A stretch of 64,000 nt of DNA from an uncultured Ruminococcus sp. (GCA_900539835.1 UQDR01000002.1:1-64000), one strand, 5' to 3'. Shown: positions 15,981 to 24,921, counted from the first letter of the stretch. Numbers and translations are program-made. The notes: generated by a model not told the origin, from the sequence alone.

Positions 15981-16700
15981 ATGCCGAGATTTTTTTCAGA
16001 AGATATAACGGAAGAAACTGCAATTATCAGCGGAAGTGACGCTGTTCACATTGGAAGAAGTCTCAGAATGCGCATCGGAGATGAGCTTATTGTATGCAAA
16101 AACGGAATAGAATATTATACTGACATTCAAAGCATTTCAGACAGTCAGGTTGTTTGCAGAATAAAAAGCTTCTGTCGGTCTGATGCTGAACCGAGCATTG
16201 ATTTAACGCTGTTTCAGGCAGTGCCAAAAGGTGACAAGCTTGATTTAATAGTACAAAAGGCTGTGGAATTAGGCGTTTCAAGAATTTGTCCCGTTATAAC
16301 CTCTCGCTGTGTATCCCGTCCTGACAAAAAGGGCTTTGACAAAAAACGCAGCCGGCTTCAGAAAATTGCGCTTGAAGCGGCGAAGCAATCGGGCAGAGGA
16401 ATAATTCCCGAAGTTTCGGAAATAATGAATATAAGTCAATGCACAGAGCTTTTATCCAAAATGGATCATTCTTTTATCTGCTATGAAAAGGGCGGAAAAA
16501 ATCTCTGCGAAGCCGGTTTAACGCCTGAATCTTCTGTAGGAGTTTTTATCGGAAGCGAGGGCGGTTTTGAGCAATCAGAGGTTGATATGTGCACAGAAAA
16601 AGGGGTTACGGTCATCGGGCTCGGAAACCGTATTTTAAGATGTGAGACTGCACCGATTTCTGCTGTAAGCATTATAATGAATCTCACCGGAAATATGTAA
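15981..16700 (+). CDS. rsmE: 16S rRNA (uracil-1498-N3)-methyltransferase
   Basis: 239 residues, standard for RsmE, a SPOUT-fold enzyme that methylates U1498 of 16S rRNA from S-adenosylmethionine. A PUA-like N-terminal domain (about 1-68, HIGRSLRMRIGDE) precedes the knotted SPOUT domain with QKAVELGVSRICPV, VFIGSEGGFEQSE and LGNRILRCETAPISAVS, all family signatures. RBS AAGGGAG is well placed. In many Firmicutes prmA or dnaJ lies upstream; here the gene stands alone behind its own promoter. Confidence 0.95.
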   Translation: MPRFFSEDITEETAIISGSDAVHIGRSLRMRIGDELIVCKNGIEYYTDIQSISDSQVVCRIKSFCRSDAEPSIDLTLFQAVPKGDKLDLIVQKAVELGVSRICPVITSRCVSRPDKKGFDKKRSRLQKIALEAAKQSGRGIIPEVSEIMNISQCTELLSKMDHSFICYEKGGKNLCEAGLTPESSVGVFIGSEGGFEQSEVDMCTEKGVTVIGLGNRILRCETAPISAVSIIMNLTGNM

Positions 16701-16754
16701 ATGCTATAGCCTTCAAATTAAATTTCAGCGTTATGCATATAATAAGAAAAAAGC

Positions 16755-16783
16755 TTGATTATTTTGGAACATTGTGATATAAT
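16755..16783 (+). promoter_or_regulatory. Promoter of the small acidic protein
   Basis: TTGATT (16755-16760), 17-nt spacer, TATAAT (16778-16783). Confidence 0.75.
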
Positions 16784-16845
16784 TAATTTAATCTAATACA
16801 ATAGGTATATAGATTTAGTGTAAAAATTTAAAGGAGTTGTTTTAT

Positions 16846-17142
16846 ATGGCAAGCGGATTGAAAATTTTTGCTGCTATCGGCGCTCTTGCTGCCGGAGCTG
16901 CTGCAGTTTTTGCTTTGAAAAAGCGTAAGGAACTTGAAGATTATGATTATGAAGAATTAGATGAAGATTTTGACGAGTGCTGTGACGGCTGCTGTGACTG
17001 CTCTGATGAATATGAGTATGAAGCAGATGAAGCTGAAGAGAAACCGGCTGAAGCAGTAAAAGAAGCTGTTGAGGACGCAGTTGAAGATGTTGAAGAAGCA
17101 CTTGATAAAATCGAAGACGCTGTCGAAGAAATTGACAAGTAA
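16846..17142 (+). CDS. Small acidic membrane-anchored protein with Cys cluster
   Basis: 98 residues from ATG 16846, chosen because RBS AAGGAG is 9 nt upstream; a TTG codon 9 nt earlier is in frame. An N-terminal helix (about 5-24, IFAAIGALAAGAAAVFALKK) is followed by a strongly acidic stretch, the cluster CCDGCCDC (about 45-52) and an Ala/Glu/Val amphipathic helix (about 65-97). I do not recognise a family. Five closely spaced Cys among acidic residues suggest metal binding or disulphides, which is inference. Expression should be good, with a near-consensus promoter and RBS. Confidence 0.65.
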   Translation: MASGLKIFAAIGALAAGAAAVFALKKRKELEDYDYEELDEDFDECCDGCCDCSDEYEYEADEAEEKPAEAVKEAVEDAVEDVEEALDKIEDAVEEIDK

Positions 17143-17160
17143 TATTTGAGTAAAAAAGAG

Positions 17161-17448
17161 ATTGCAAAAAAATGCAATCTCTCAGTCTATCGAAAAGTAT
17201 GATTTTCGTTTTTAGGGGCAGCCCTCTCTTGTAGGGCATGCCCCTCTTTTAAAACAGTCCACCGGACTGTTTTAAAATTCACCCTGTGCCGAACGCCTGC
17301 ATAATAGGAAATTTCGCTGCCTGCGGGCAGCGACCAAGGCTCTGCCTTTGGAAACCGCCACCCTTTGAAAAGGGTGGACGGAAACTTTTAATATTTTGAT
17401 TTTTTAGTTTATCAATAAAATTAGAAATTGCAAAAAAATGCAATCTCT
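17161..17448. repeat. Palindromic block flanked by 22-nt direct repeats (family D, copy 1)
   Basis: The same 22 nt (ATTGCAAAAAAATGCAATCT then CT) stand at 17161-17182 and 17427-17448. Each is a small hairpin; only the second is followed by a T run. Between them lie 244 nt of stems: GGGGCAGCCCT...AGGGCATGCCCC (17213-17244), AAAACAGTCCACCGGACTGTTTT (17252-17274), GCTGCCTGCGGGCAGC and CCACCCTTTGAAAAGGGTGG. The right end (17370-17424) is similar to 58299-58352. The layout suggests insertion into, or duplication of, a terminator. Confidence 0.6.
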
Positions 17449-17455
17449 TTTTTTA
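17427..17455 (+). terminator. Terminator hairpin (right-hand copy)
   Basis: AATTGC/GCAATC-type stem followed by TCTTTTTTTATA. It would originally have ended the small acidic protein gene, now 285 nt away. Confidence 0.5.
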
Positions 17456-17468
17456 TATTTAAATAAAA

Positions 17469-18941
17469 CTAATCTCCCTGATACACCGCAGCATATTCGC
17501 CCTTTCTTGCGGCTCTTATACGTTTGAAATAGTCCTTGGAATCGGCGGCAATTACTCCGCTTAAAGCAATTATTGCAATTAAATTCGGAAGCGCCATCAA
17601 TCCATTAAATATATCGGCAACTGTCCAAACTGCGGCTACTGTCATATACGGACCGATGAAAACTGCTGCTATATATAAATATCTATATATCTTTACGGCT
17701 TTTTTACTGCCGTTTGTAAGATACTCAAAACAGCGTTCCCCATAATAATTCCATCCTAAAATAGTTGTAAATGCAAAGAACACAAGACAAACCATAAGCA
17801 CAAATGCAGGAATCCTTTCGGGAAGAAATGAAAAGCCCTGCTGAAAAGCATGGGTTGTGACTTCTACTCCCTCAAAAGGCTTACCGGTAACGGGATTGAC
17901 AGCCTCATATGAACCCATCATTATAATAGAGATTCCTGTCATTGTACAAACAATTATTGTATCTATAAATGTACCGCACATTGAAACAAGCCCCTGTCTC
18001 ACCGGCTCATTAGTTTTTGCGGCTGCGGCTGCAATAGGTGCAGAACCAAGACCCGACTCATTTGAAAACACACCTCTTGCCACGCCCATTCTCATGGCTA
18101 AAAGCATTGGGATAGTTCCTCCTGCCGCCGCTTTAAAATCGAAAGCAGATTCAAAAACTGTAACTATCGCATCAGGAAGCTTATCAGCATTTATAATTAC
18201 TAACACAAGACAAGAAATAATATATACACAAGCCATAAAAGGTACGACTATTTGAGAAACACCTGAAATTCTTTTAATTCCGCCGATTATAACAAGTCCT
18301 GCACAGACAGTTACAAGTAATCCCGAAATAACGACAGCCCATGTATATTCAGCTCCGAATACTGAAATTGTATGCTGCCTTTCGGGGTCAAAAAAGTTTT
18401 GTACTGCTGATGATATACCGTTTATCTGAGAGAAAGTTCCTATACCGAAAATTCCTACGCAAGCGCCGAAAAAGGCAAATATTTTTGCAAGCCACTTCCA
18501 CCTGACACCCATACCTTTTTCTATGTAATAAAACGGTCCGCCCAAGGCATGTCCGTCCTCATCTATTTTTCTGTATTTTATTGCAAGGAAACCCTCTGAA
18601 AACTTTGTTGCCATACCGAAAAATGCGGCGATCCACATCCAAAGCAATGCCCCCGGACCGCCTGACAGAATTCCTACAGCAGTTGCGACGCCGACTATAT
18701 TTCCTGTTCCGATTGTGGAAGAAAGGGCTGTACATAATGCCGCAAAGCTTGATATCTCCCCTTCTCCGTCATCTTCATTTTTAAACATATATTTAAGTGC
18801 TTTAGGCAAATGGATTATTTGCAGCAGTTTAAGTCTTATTGTCAAATAAATCCCCACTGAAATTATAATCACGATCAGCGGTATGCCCCACACAAAATCG
18901 TCAATATTTTTTACTATCTCTTCAAATTCACCAAATGACAT
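17469..18941 (-). CDS. Alanine/glycine:cation symporter (AGCS family)
   Basis: 490 residues with about 11 membrane helices. Family signatures are clear: SFAALCTALSSTIGTGNIVGVATA near the N-terminus, FWMWIAAFFGMATKFSEGFLAIKYR-type segment, GPFYYIEKGMG, and the central GVARGVFSNESGLGSAPIAAAAAKT. The family takes up alanine or glycine with Na+. RBS AAGGTGGG precedes ATG 18941. A family A repeat fragment starts 15 nt upstream of the start codon and replaces any obvious promoter. Substrate preference cannot be read from the sequence. Confidence 0.93.
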   Translation of the reverse strand: MSFGEFEEIVKNIDDFVWGIPLIVIIISVGIYLTIRLKLLQIIHLPKALKYMFKNEDDGEGEISSFAALCTALSSTIGTGNIVGVATAVGILSGGPGALLWMWIAAFFGMATKFSEGFLAIKYRKIDEDGHALGGPFYYIEKGMGVRWKWLAKIFAFFGACVGIFGIGTFSQINGISSAVQNFFDPERQHTISVFGAEYTWAVVISGLLVTVCAGLVIIGGIKRISGVSQIVVPFMACVYIISCLVLVIINADKLPDAIVTVFESAFDFKAAAGGTIPMLLAMRMGVARGVFSNESGLGSAPIAAAAAKTNEPVRQGLVSMCGTFIDTIIVCTMTGISIIMMGSYEAVNPVTGKPFEGVEVTTHAFQQGFSFLPERIPAFVLMVCLVFFAFTTILGWNYYGERCFEYLTNGSKKAVKIYRYLYIAAVFIGPYMTVAAVWTVADIFNGLMALPNLIAIIALSGVIAADSKDYFKRIRAARKGEYAAVYQGD

Positions 18942-18955
18942 CTTTACCCACCTTT

Positions 18956-19030
18956 AATAAGGGGCATAGCCCCGTCATTTAAATTCCGGCAATGATAAAA
19001 TAAAGATCATATCATTGCAATATCCCCATT
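18956..19030 (+). repeat. Dispersed palindromic repeat, family A, partial copy 2
   Basis: Begins AATAAGGGGCATAGCCCCGT then CATTTAA, the same end seen in copy 3 at 40672. It continues with CAATGATA.../...TATCATTG arms. The opposite family end (TAAGTTATAA) is missing, so the copy is partial or has diverged. Confidence 0.6.
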
Positions 19031-19095
19031 AGATTATTCAGCAGAAAATTTTTTATTCTGTTGAAAATAAGATATATTTAATATCTCTATAAAAC

Positions 19096-19136
19096 AACAA
19101 AGGCGGACAAAATATTTTTGTCCGCCGTTTTTTTCT
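19096..19136. terminator. Terminator after rny
   Basis: Perfect stem GGCGGACAAA with TTTGTCCGCC around a short AT loop; A-rich on one side, T-rich on the other. Confidence 0.75.
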
Positions 19137-20710
19137 TATTTTGCATACTCAATAGCTCTGCTCTCACGAATGAGATGGACTTTGATTTGTCCCGGATAAT
19201 CCATTTCCTCTTCAATTCTCTTAGCAATCTCTCTTGCTACCAGAATCATTTTCTCATCGTTTACCTTTTCAGGTGAGATCATTATTCTTACTTCTCTTCC
19301 CGCCTGAATTGCAAAGGATTTTTCTACTCCCTCATAAGAAGTACAAATCTCCTCAAGCTTTTGCAGACGCTTGATATAGTTCTCATAATTTTCACTTCTT
19401 GCTGCCGGTCTTGCGGCAGAAATTGCGTCAGCAGCTTGTACAAGCGCTGCCACCACTGTTTTTGTCTCAACGTCGCCGTGATGCGCTTCAATTGCATGAA
19501 TTACATCAGCGTTTTCCTTATATTTCTTGCAGACGTCAACACCTATCTGAACATGCGAGCCCTCTATTTCATAGCTGAGAGCTTTTCCGATATCATGAAG
19601 CAATCCTGCTCTTCTCGCAAGGTTTGCGTCAACTCCCAATTCAGAAGCCATCATACCTGCAAGGTGTGCAACCTCAATAGAATGCTCAAGAACATTCTGG
19701 CGATAGCTTGTTCTGAATCTGAGGCGGCCGATAAGCTTAATAAGCTCATGATGAAGACCATGTACATTAGTTTCAAGCACTGCTCTTTCGCCTTCCTGCT
19801 TGATCTTATATTCAACCTCACGTCTTGCTTTATCCACAGTTTCTTCAATGCGAGTCGGATGAATTCTTCCGTCCTGAATGAGCTTTTCAAGTGCAATTCT
19901 CGCCACTTCTCTTCTCACCTGGTCAAAGCATGAGAGCGTAATAGCCTCCGGAGTATCGTCAATTATCAAATCAACTCCTGTAAGGGTCTCGATAGTACGG
20001 ATATTTCTTCCCTCACGTCCGATAATTCTTCCCTTCATCTCATCGTTCGGAAGTGCAACCACTGAAACGGCAGCCTCCGACACCTGATCAGCGGCACATC
20101 TTGCAATAGCAAGTGAAATATACTGTCTTGCTTTGCTTTCACACTCGTCCTTGATCTGAGCCTCAAAATTAGAAACCTTAACCGCTTTTTCATGCACCAA
20201 ATCATTTTCAAGATTCTTAAGCAGATATTCCTTAGCCTGTTCAACAGTGAACTGAGAGATTTTCTCAAGCATATCCAGCTGAGAATTTTTGATTCTTTCA
20301 GCCTCTGCCACTTTTTCGTCGGCAGTTTTAAGCTTTTTCTGAAGGTTTTCTTCTTTCTTTTCCATTGTTTCAAGCTTGCGGTCGAGTGATTCTTCTTTCT
20401 GATTAATGCGTCTTTCCTGTCTTGAAATGTCGCTTCTGCGCTCTTTAAGCTCTCTTTCAGTTTCCTGTCTTGCTTTATGTATTTCATCTTTTGCTTCGAC
20501 AAGAGCTTCTTTTTTGAGGCTTTCGGCGTTTTTCTTTGCGTCTTCAACTATTCTTTCCGCTTCCTTTTCAGCAGAGCCCATAGCTGCTTCAGCAGTTTTC
20601 TTTCTATACTTTATACCCTGTTTGAAGCTGATAAAGCCGCAAACAGCAGCGCCGGCAATTAAAGCGATAACGCACATCAAAACTGCGATTCCTATACTTA
20701 TATCATTCAT
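19136..20710 (-). CDS. rny: Ribonuclease Y
   Basis: 524 residues, the normal size. RNase Y is the membrane-bound endoribonuclease that starts mRNA decay in Firmicutes. Seen: N-terminal membrane helix (about 5-28), a long coiled coil (about 38-160, EAERIVEDAKKNAESLKKEAL), a KH domain with MKGRIIGREGRNIRTIETLTGVD (about 225-250), and the HD domain with HSIEVAHLAG, LLHDIGKA and AIEAHHGD metal ligands. It stands alone, with RBS AGAAGGAGG. It probably works with other decay enzymes encoded elsewhere. Confidence 0.96.
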   Translation of the reverse strand: MNDISIGIAVLMCVIALIAGAAVCGFISFKQGIKYRKKTAEAAMGSAEKEAERIVEDAKKNAESLKKEALVEAKDEIHKARQETERELKERRSDISRQERRINQKEESLDRKLETMEKKEENLQKKLKTADEKVAEAERIKNSQLDMLEKISQFTVEQAKEYLLKNLENDLVHEKAVKVSNFEAQIKDECESKARQYISLAIARCAADQVSEAAVSVVALPNDEMKGRIIGREGRNIRTIETLTGVDLIIDDTPEAITLSCFDQVRREVARIALEKLIQDGRIHPTRIEETVDKARREVEYKIKQEGERAVLETNVHGLHHELIKLIGRLRFRTSYRQNVLEHSIEVAHLAGMMASELGVDANLARRAGLLHDIGKALSYEIEGSHVQIGVDVCKKYKENADVIHAIEAHHGDVETKTVVAALVQAADAISAARPAARSENYENYIKRLQKLEEICTSYEGVEKSFAIQAGREVRIMISPEKVNDEKMILVAREIAKRIEEEMDYPGQIKVHLIRESRAIEYAK

Positions 20711-20992
20711 GTATAGTTTTTTCCTCCTTCTTAGAAAGTTGGGAAACTTTATTCATTTATTATGCCGTAAACTGCACAAAAAACAAATTATATTCCCCAC
20801 AATATTAAATTTTAAAGATACTAAAAGCATAATTAATTATATAAAAAAAGCATATATTCTTCGCAACTATCCGAAAAATTACACTATACATATATAAACA
20901 TAATGCATAATAATATTGTATAATAATTTTTACTGCTTGTCAAGGTATTTTTTAGTTAAATATACAAAAAACCATAAAAACTTTAAAAATGC

Positions 20993-21021
20993 TTGACAAA
21001 ACCGCAAAAAAGTGATACACT
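20993..21021 (+). promoter_or_regulatory. Promoter of the T-box / thrS operon
   Basis: TTGACA (20993-20998), 17-nt spacer, TACACT (21016-21021), about 20 nt before the T-box structure begins. Confidence 0.75.
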
Positions 21022-21039
21022 TCTTTTTAAGATAATATT

Positions 21040-21275
21040 TAAAAGCTTTGAATAAGGAAGCTGGGTTTCAGCTTGGAATTTTACCAGAGAATATTGCCGC
21101 CGGCTGAAAGCAATATAAATTCTTGAAATTCAGATACCGCCTTATGAGTATGCCTAATAAGCGTCGGTTTGTCACCGTTAACGGACATTTTGAGGTGCAT
21201 TTTGCATAAATTCGGGTGGAACCACGGTTTTTATCGTCCTGTAAAAAGATTGATTTCTTTTTACGGGATTTTTTT
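21040..21275 (+). promoter_or_regulatory. T-box riboswitch, threonine type
   Basis: The hallmark T-box sequence (TTCGGGTGGAACCACGG, 21211-21227) is followed by an intrinsic terminator (CCTGTAAAAAGA with TCTTTTTACGGG, about 21238-21267, then TTTTTTT). Stem I base pairs ATAAGG (21052-21057) with CCTTAT (21140-21145). Just inside it, on the 3' side, the specifier loop carries ATACCG, giving specifier codon ACC (21136-21138), which is threonine. Uncharged tRNA-Thr should bind and let transcription pass into the small membrane protein gene and thrS. The specifier is read by eye; the downstream thrS supports it. Confidence 0.92.
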
Positions 21276-21292
21276 ATTTTCGGAGGATTAAT

Positions 21293-21622
21293 ATGCGGAA
21301 ATTCCTTATAGCCTTCTGCTATACTGCTGAGCTGATATTAATATCACTCTCAGGATATTGGACTTATAAGTCGTTTTACGGACAAATATCTTACAAGCAA
21401 GGACTTCTTACAACAATTCTGCTGATGATTGCTTCCTATTGGTTTTCGACATTTTTTGAACAGCTTAACAGTGTAAAAACAGGTAATGGAAGCGTTCAAA
21501 ACATATTGAAGCCGAAAGCTTTGAAAATACTTTCATTTGCCGCAAGAGCTTTAACCTTGGCAATTATCTTTTTATGGGCATACATTTTAATATTCAAATC
21601 AGGATATTTTAATAATATATAA
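21293..21622 (+). CDS. Small membrane protein in the T-box operon
   Basis: 109 residues with three or four hydrophobic segments (about 4-24, 38-55, 75-105) and few charged residues. RBS CGGAGGA is well placed. The gene begins 18 nt after the T-box terminator and ends 17 nt before the thrS start, so it is controlled by threonine tRNA charging. I do not recognise the family. Its position hints at a link with threonine supply, such as uptake, or a membrane role needed in starvation; this is inference. Confidence 0.7.
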   Translation: MRKFLIAFCYTAELILISLSGYWTYKSFYGQISYKQGLLTTILLMIASYWFSTFFEQLNSVKTGNGSVQNILKPKALKILSFAARALTLAIIFLWAYILIFKSGYFNNI

Positions 21623-21639
21623 ATATGGGAGGAATAAAA

Positions 21640-23583
21640 ATGATCAGACTGACATTAAAAGACGGCAGCGTCAGAGAAATTGAAAACGCAATGCCTGCGG
21701 CAGAAATTATCAAAGGCATCGGCATGGGTCTTTACAAAGCGGCTTGCTGTGTAAAGATTAACGGCGAGGTATGCGATTTGCGTACCGTTGTTGACAGCGA
21801 CTGTGAATTTGAGGTTTTAACCTTTGATTCAAAATACGGAAAAGATACTTTCTGGCACACCGCTTCTCATCTGATGGCACAGGCAGTAAAAAATCTTTAT
21901 CCGGAAGCTAAGCTTGCAAGAGGTCCGGCTACAGAAAACGGATTTTATTATGATTTTGAAGTGGCTAAGCCTTTTGCGCCCGCTGATCTGACAGCCATTG
22001 AAGCAGAAATGAAAAAGCTTTCAAAGGAAGGCTATGAGCTTGAACGTTTTGAGCTTCCTGTTGACGAAGCGCTTAAACTCATGGAAGAACGCAAGGAAGA
22101 TTATAAAATTGAGCTTATTCACAAGCACGATAACAAGGGTGAAAAGCTTTCATTCTATAAACAGGGTGACTTTGTTGACCTCTGTGCAGGTCCTCATATT
22201 ATGAGCGTTGCTCCGATTAAAGCAGTTAAACTCCTTTCATGCACAGGTGCATATTGGGGCAAGGCTGAGGACGGAAAACAGCTTTCACGTATATACGGAA
22301 CTGCTTTCCCTAAAGCTTCAATGCTTGACGAGCATCTAAAAGCATTGGAAGAAGCAAAGCTTCGTGACCACAACAAAATCGGACGTGAGCTTGAATATTT
22401 CACAACTGTTGATTATATCGGACAGGGCTTGCCGATTCTTTTGCCGAAAGGTGCAAAGGTTATCCAGACTCTGCAAAGATGGATTGAAGATGAGGAATAT
22501 AAAAGAGGCTATCAGCTTACAAAAACACCTTATATGGCTAAGAGAGAGCTTTATAAGATTTCAGGTCACTGGGATCACTATCTTGACGGAATGTTCGTTT
22601 TGGGCGATCCAAACGATGAAACCAAGGAATGCTTTGCGCTCCGTCCAATGACTTGTCCGTTCCAGTATCAGGTGTTTTTGAACAGAAAACGCTCTTATCG
22701 AGATTTGCCAATGCGTTTGGGCGAAACATCAACGCTTTTCAGAAATGAGGACAGCGGCGAAATGCACGGTCTTATAAGAGTTCGCCAGTTCACAATTTCC
22801 GAGGGACATCTTATTCTGCGCCCTGAACAGCTTGAAGAAGAATTCAAAGGCTGTCTGGAGCTTGCTAAATACTGCCTTGAAACAGTGGGACTTGATGAGG
22901 ACGTATCTTATAGATTCTCACAATGGGATCCTAATCGTACCGACAAATACGAGGGTACTCCAGAGCAGTGGGATGAGGCTCAGAACGCTATGAAGAAAAT
23001 CCTTGACGATATAGGGCTTGACTATGAGGTCGGAATAGATGAAGCGGCGTTTTATGGACCTAAGCTTGATATTCAGATTAAAAACGTGTTCGGAAAAGAA
23101 GATACACTTATCACTATACAAATTGATATGCTTTTGGCGAAAAAATTCGGCATGGAGTATGTTGATAAGGACGGCAGCATGAAAAATCCATATATCATTC
23201 ACAGAACTTCAATCGGCTGTTATGAAAGAACCCTCGCACTGCTTATTGAAAAATATGCAGGTGTGCTTCCATTGTGGCTTGCTCCTGAACAAGCAAGAAT
23301 TCTGCCGATTAAACAGGAGCATGTTGAATATGCACAGAAGCTTGCTGACGAGCTTGCTTCATACGGCATGAGAGTTACCGTTGACAGCAGAGATGAAAAT
23401 ATCGGGCCAAAAATCAAGGCTTCCCGTCTTGAAAGAATTCCATATATGCTCATTGTCGGTGATAAGGAAGTTGAAACTAATACAGTTACTGTTCGTTCAA
23501 GAAAAGAGGGCGAGCTTCCTGAAATGCCATATGCCGATGTAGTATCTAAGCTGGCTGAAGAAGTCAGAACAAAGGCAAAATAA
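21640..23583 (+). CDS. thrS: Threonine-tRNA ligase
   Basis: 647 residues from ATG 21640, which has the RBS GGGAGGA inside the window after the upstream ATG at 21625; that earlier ATG overlaps the Shine-Dalgarno and is unlikely. Domains in order: TGS (about 1-62), the editing domain with HTASHLMAQAV and the CAGPH motif, the class II core with TLFRNEDSGEMHGLIRVRQF and MTCPFQ (zinc Cys), and the C-terminal anticodon domain (LPIKQEHVEYA, DENIGPKIKAS). It charges tRNA-Thr and hydrolyses Ser-tRNA-Thr. It is regulated by the T-box. Confidence 0.97.
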   Translation: MIRLTLKDGSVREIENAMPAAEIIKGIGMGLYKAACCVKINGEVCDLRTVVDSDCEFEVLTFDSKYGKDTFWHTASHLMAQAVKNLYPEAKLARGPATENGFYYDFEVAKPFAPADLTAIEAEMKKLSKEGYELERFELPVDEALKLMEERKEDYKIELIHKHDNKGEKLSFYKQGDFVDLCAGPHIMSVAPIKAVKLLSCTGAYWGKAEDGKQLSRIYGTAFPKASMLDEHLKALEEAKLRDHNKIGRELEYFTTVDYIGQGLPILLPKGAKVIQTLQRWIEDEEYKRGYQLTKTPYMAKRELYKISGHWDHYLDGMFVLGDPNDETKECFALRPMTCPFQYQVFLNRKRSYRDLPMRLGETSTLFRNEDSGEMHGLIRVRQFTISEGHLILRPEQLEEEFKGCLELAKYCLETVGLDEDVSYRFSQWDPNRTDKYEGTPEQWDEAQNAMKKILDDIGLDYEVGIDEAAFYGPKLDIQIKNVFGKEDTLITIQIDMLLAKKFGMEYVDKDGSMKNPYIIHRTSIGCYERTLALLIEKYAGVLPLWLAPEQARILPIKQEHVEYAQKLADELASYGMRVTVDSRDENIGPKIKASRLERIPYMLIVGDKEVETNTVTVRSRKEGELPEMPYADVVSKLAEEVRTKAK

Positions 23584-23587
23584 AAAT

Positions 23588-23902
23588 ATGGGCTTGTTTA
23601 AGAAAAAAACTAAGGGAACACCCTTAAAGGAGCTAATTTCTTTTCACGGAAAGCGCTTGAGCTATGTGGTCGAGCGGTTTGGAGCAGACGAAGAGGTCAT
23701 CGGCAAAAGCGGCGGGATTTCTGTTAATACCGAGGATTCCAAGCTGACCATAGTTTGCGACGGTAAGCCTGTCGCAGATTTTTCCCTTGACGGATTGATC
23801 TGTGCAGAGCTAATGAGCCATAACGGTGCAGATATTAAAGGCAAAGACTTTTGCACAGGAAATCAAAGACATATTGTGGTTCATTATTCGTCATTAAAAT
23901 AA
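23588..23902 (+). CDS. Hypothetical protein after thrS
   Basis: 104 residues starting 5 nt after the thrS stop, so probably co-transcribed. A basic N-terminus (MGLFKKKTKG) leads into a mixed alpha/beta sequence of alternating hydrophobic strands (ISVNTEDSKLTIVCDGKPVADFSLDGL). No membrane segment and no motif I know. The RBS is weak (AAAGG in the end of thrS), which suggests translational coupling. It ends just before a strong terminator. Confidence 0.6.
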   Translation: MGLFKKKTKGTPLKELISFHGKRLSYVVERFGADEEVIGKSGGISVNTEDSKLTIVCDGKPVADFSLDGLICAELMSHNGADIKGKDFCTGNQRHIVVHYSSLK

Positions 23903-23912
23903 TATATTACAG

Positions 23913-23943
23913 AAAAAAGCGGTAGATTAACTACCGCTTTTTC
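23913..23943. terminator. Bidirectional terminator between thrS operon and cysK
   Basis: AAAAAGCGGTAG / CTACCGCTTTTT around loop ATTAA: a near-perfect symmetric terminator for converging genes. Confidence 0.88.
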
Positions 23944-24879
23944 TTATCCCTCAAACAATGCAGTTGAAAGATATCTTTCACCCGTATCAGGCAAAAGCGC
24001 TGCTATTGTCTTTCCTTTGTTCTCAGGTCTTTTAGCAAGCTCTGCCGCTGCATAAAGTGCCGCTCCTGAAGAAATACCCACAAGAATCCCCTCAGTCTTG
24101 GCAGCCTTATTCCCTGCAAAAAATGCATTTTCGTTAGAAACAGTTATGATCTCGTCATATATTTCTGTATCAAGCACCTCCGGCACAAATCCCGCTCCGA
24201 TACCTTGAATTTTGTGAGGTCCGGCAGTACCCTTTGAAAGCACCGGTGAAGATTCAGGTTCAACAGCAACAATCTTAATATCAGGATTCTTGGATTTCAA
24301 ATACCTGCCAACACCTGTTACAGTTCCGCCTGTTCCAACGCCTGCAACAAATATATCAATCTTTCCGTCTGTGTCCTCCCAAATTTCAGGTCCTGTGGTC
24401 GCCACATGTGCGGCAGGATTTGCTGCATTGACAAATTGTCCGAGAATCACTGAATTTTCAATTTCATCATTTAGCTCTTCAGCTTTTGCAATAGCACCTT
24501 TCATTCCCTTTGAGCCGTCAGTGAGTACGATTTGTGCTCCATATGCTTTCAGTAGATTTCTTCTTTCAATGCTCATTGTTTCAGGCATTGTAAGAATAAC
24601 TTTATATCCCTTTGAAATGCCGATTGCCGCAAGTCCTATGCCGGTATTTCCCGAAGTAGGTTCAATAATAGTTGCACCCTCTTTGAGCAAGCCTTTTGCT
24701 TCAGCGTCTTCAATCATAGCCTTTGCCACCCTATCCTTGACGCTTCCTGCCGGATTAAAATACTCAAGCTTTGCGAGAATCCTTGCATCCTCTGCATCCA
24801 TTGCCTTACTGAATCGTTCAACTTCAATTAAAGGAGTTCTTCCAACAAGCTCTGATACATTCTTGTATATTTTTGACAT
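23944..24879 (-). CDS. cysK: Cysteine synthase (O-acetylserine sulfhydrylase)
   Basis: 311 residues from ATG 24879, chosen over an in-frame codon at 24930 because RBS AAAGGGTGG (24884-24892) fits it and MSKIYKNVSELVGRTPLIE is the usual N-terminus. The enzyme makes cysteine from O-acetylserine and sulfide with PLP. PLP Lys48 sits in NPAGSVKDR; the substrate loop EPTSGNTGIGLA and the phosphate loop GVGTGGTVTGVGRYLK are present. It is single, with a promoter and a dyad that resembles cysteine-regulator sites. Confidence 0.95.
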   Translation of the reverse strand: MSKIYKNVSELVGRTPLIEVERFSKAMDAEDARILAKLEYFNPAGSVKDRVAKAMIEDAEAKGLLKEGATIIEPTSGNTGIGLAAIGISKGYKVILTMPETMSIERRNLLKAYGAQIVLTDGSKGMKGAIAKAEELNDEIENSVILGQFVNAANPAAHVATTGPEIWEDTDGKIDIFVAGVGTGGTVTGVGRYLKSKNPDIKIVAVEPESSPVLSKGTAGPHKIQGIGAGFVPEVLDTEIYDEIITVSNENAFFAGNKAAKTEGILVGISSGAALYAAAELAKRPENKGKTIAALLPDTGERYLSTALFEG

Positions 24880-24921
24880 ATAAACCACCCTTTCATTTTT
24901 TATGCTTATTTCTATGTTATT

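Noticed and set aside
16874..17239. Long minus-strand frames opposite the acidic small protein
   Set aside because: They are mirror frames of an Asp/Glu-rich gene, giving Leu/Gln/His/Ser runs, without RBS or promoter.
17857..18255. Plus-strand 132-codon frame inside the alanine symporter gene
   Set aside because: Shadow frame of a conserved membrane protein gene, with no RBS.
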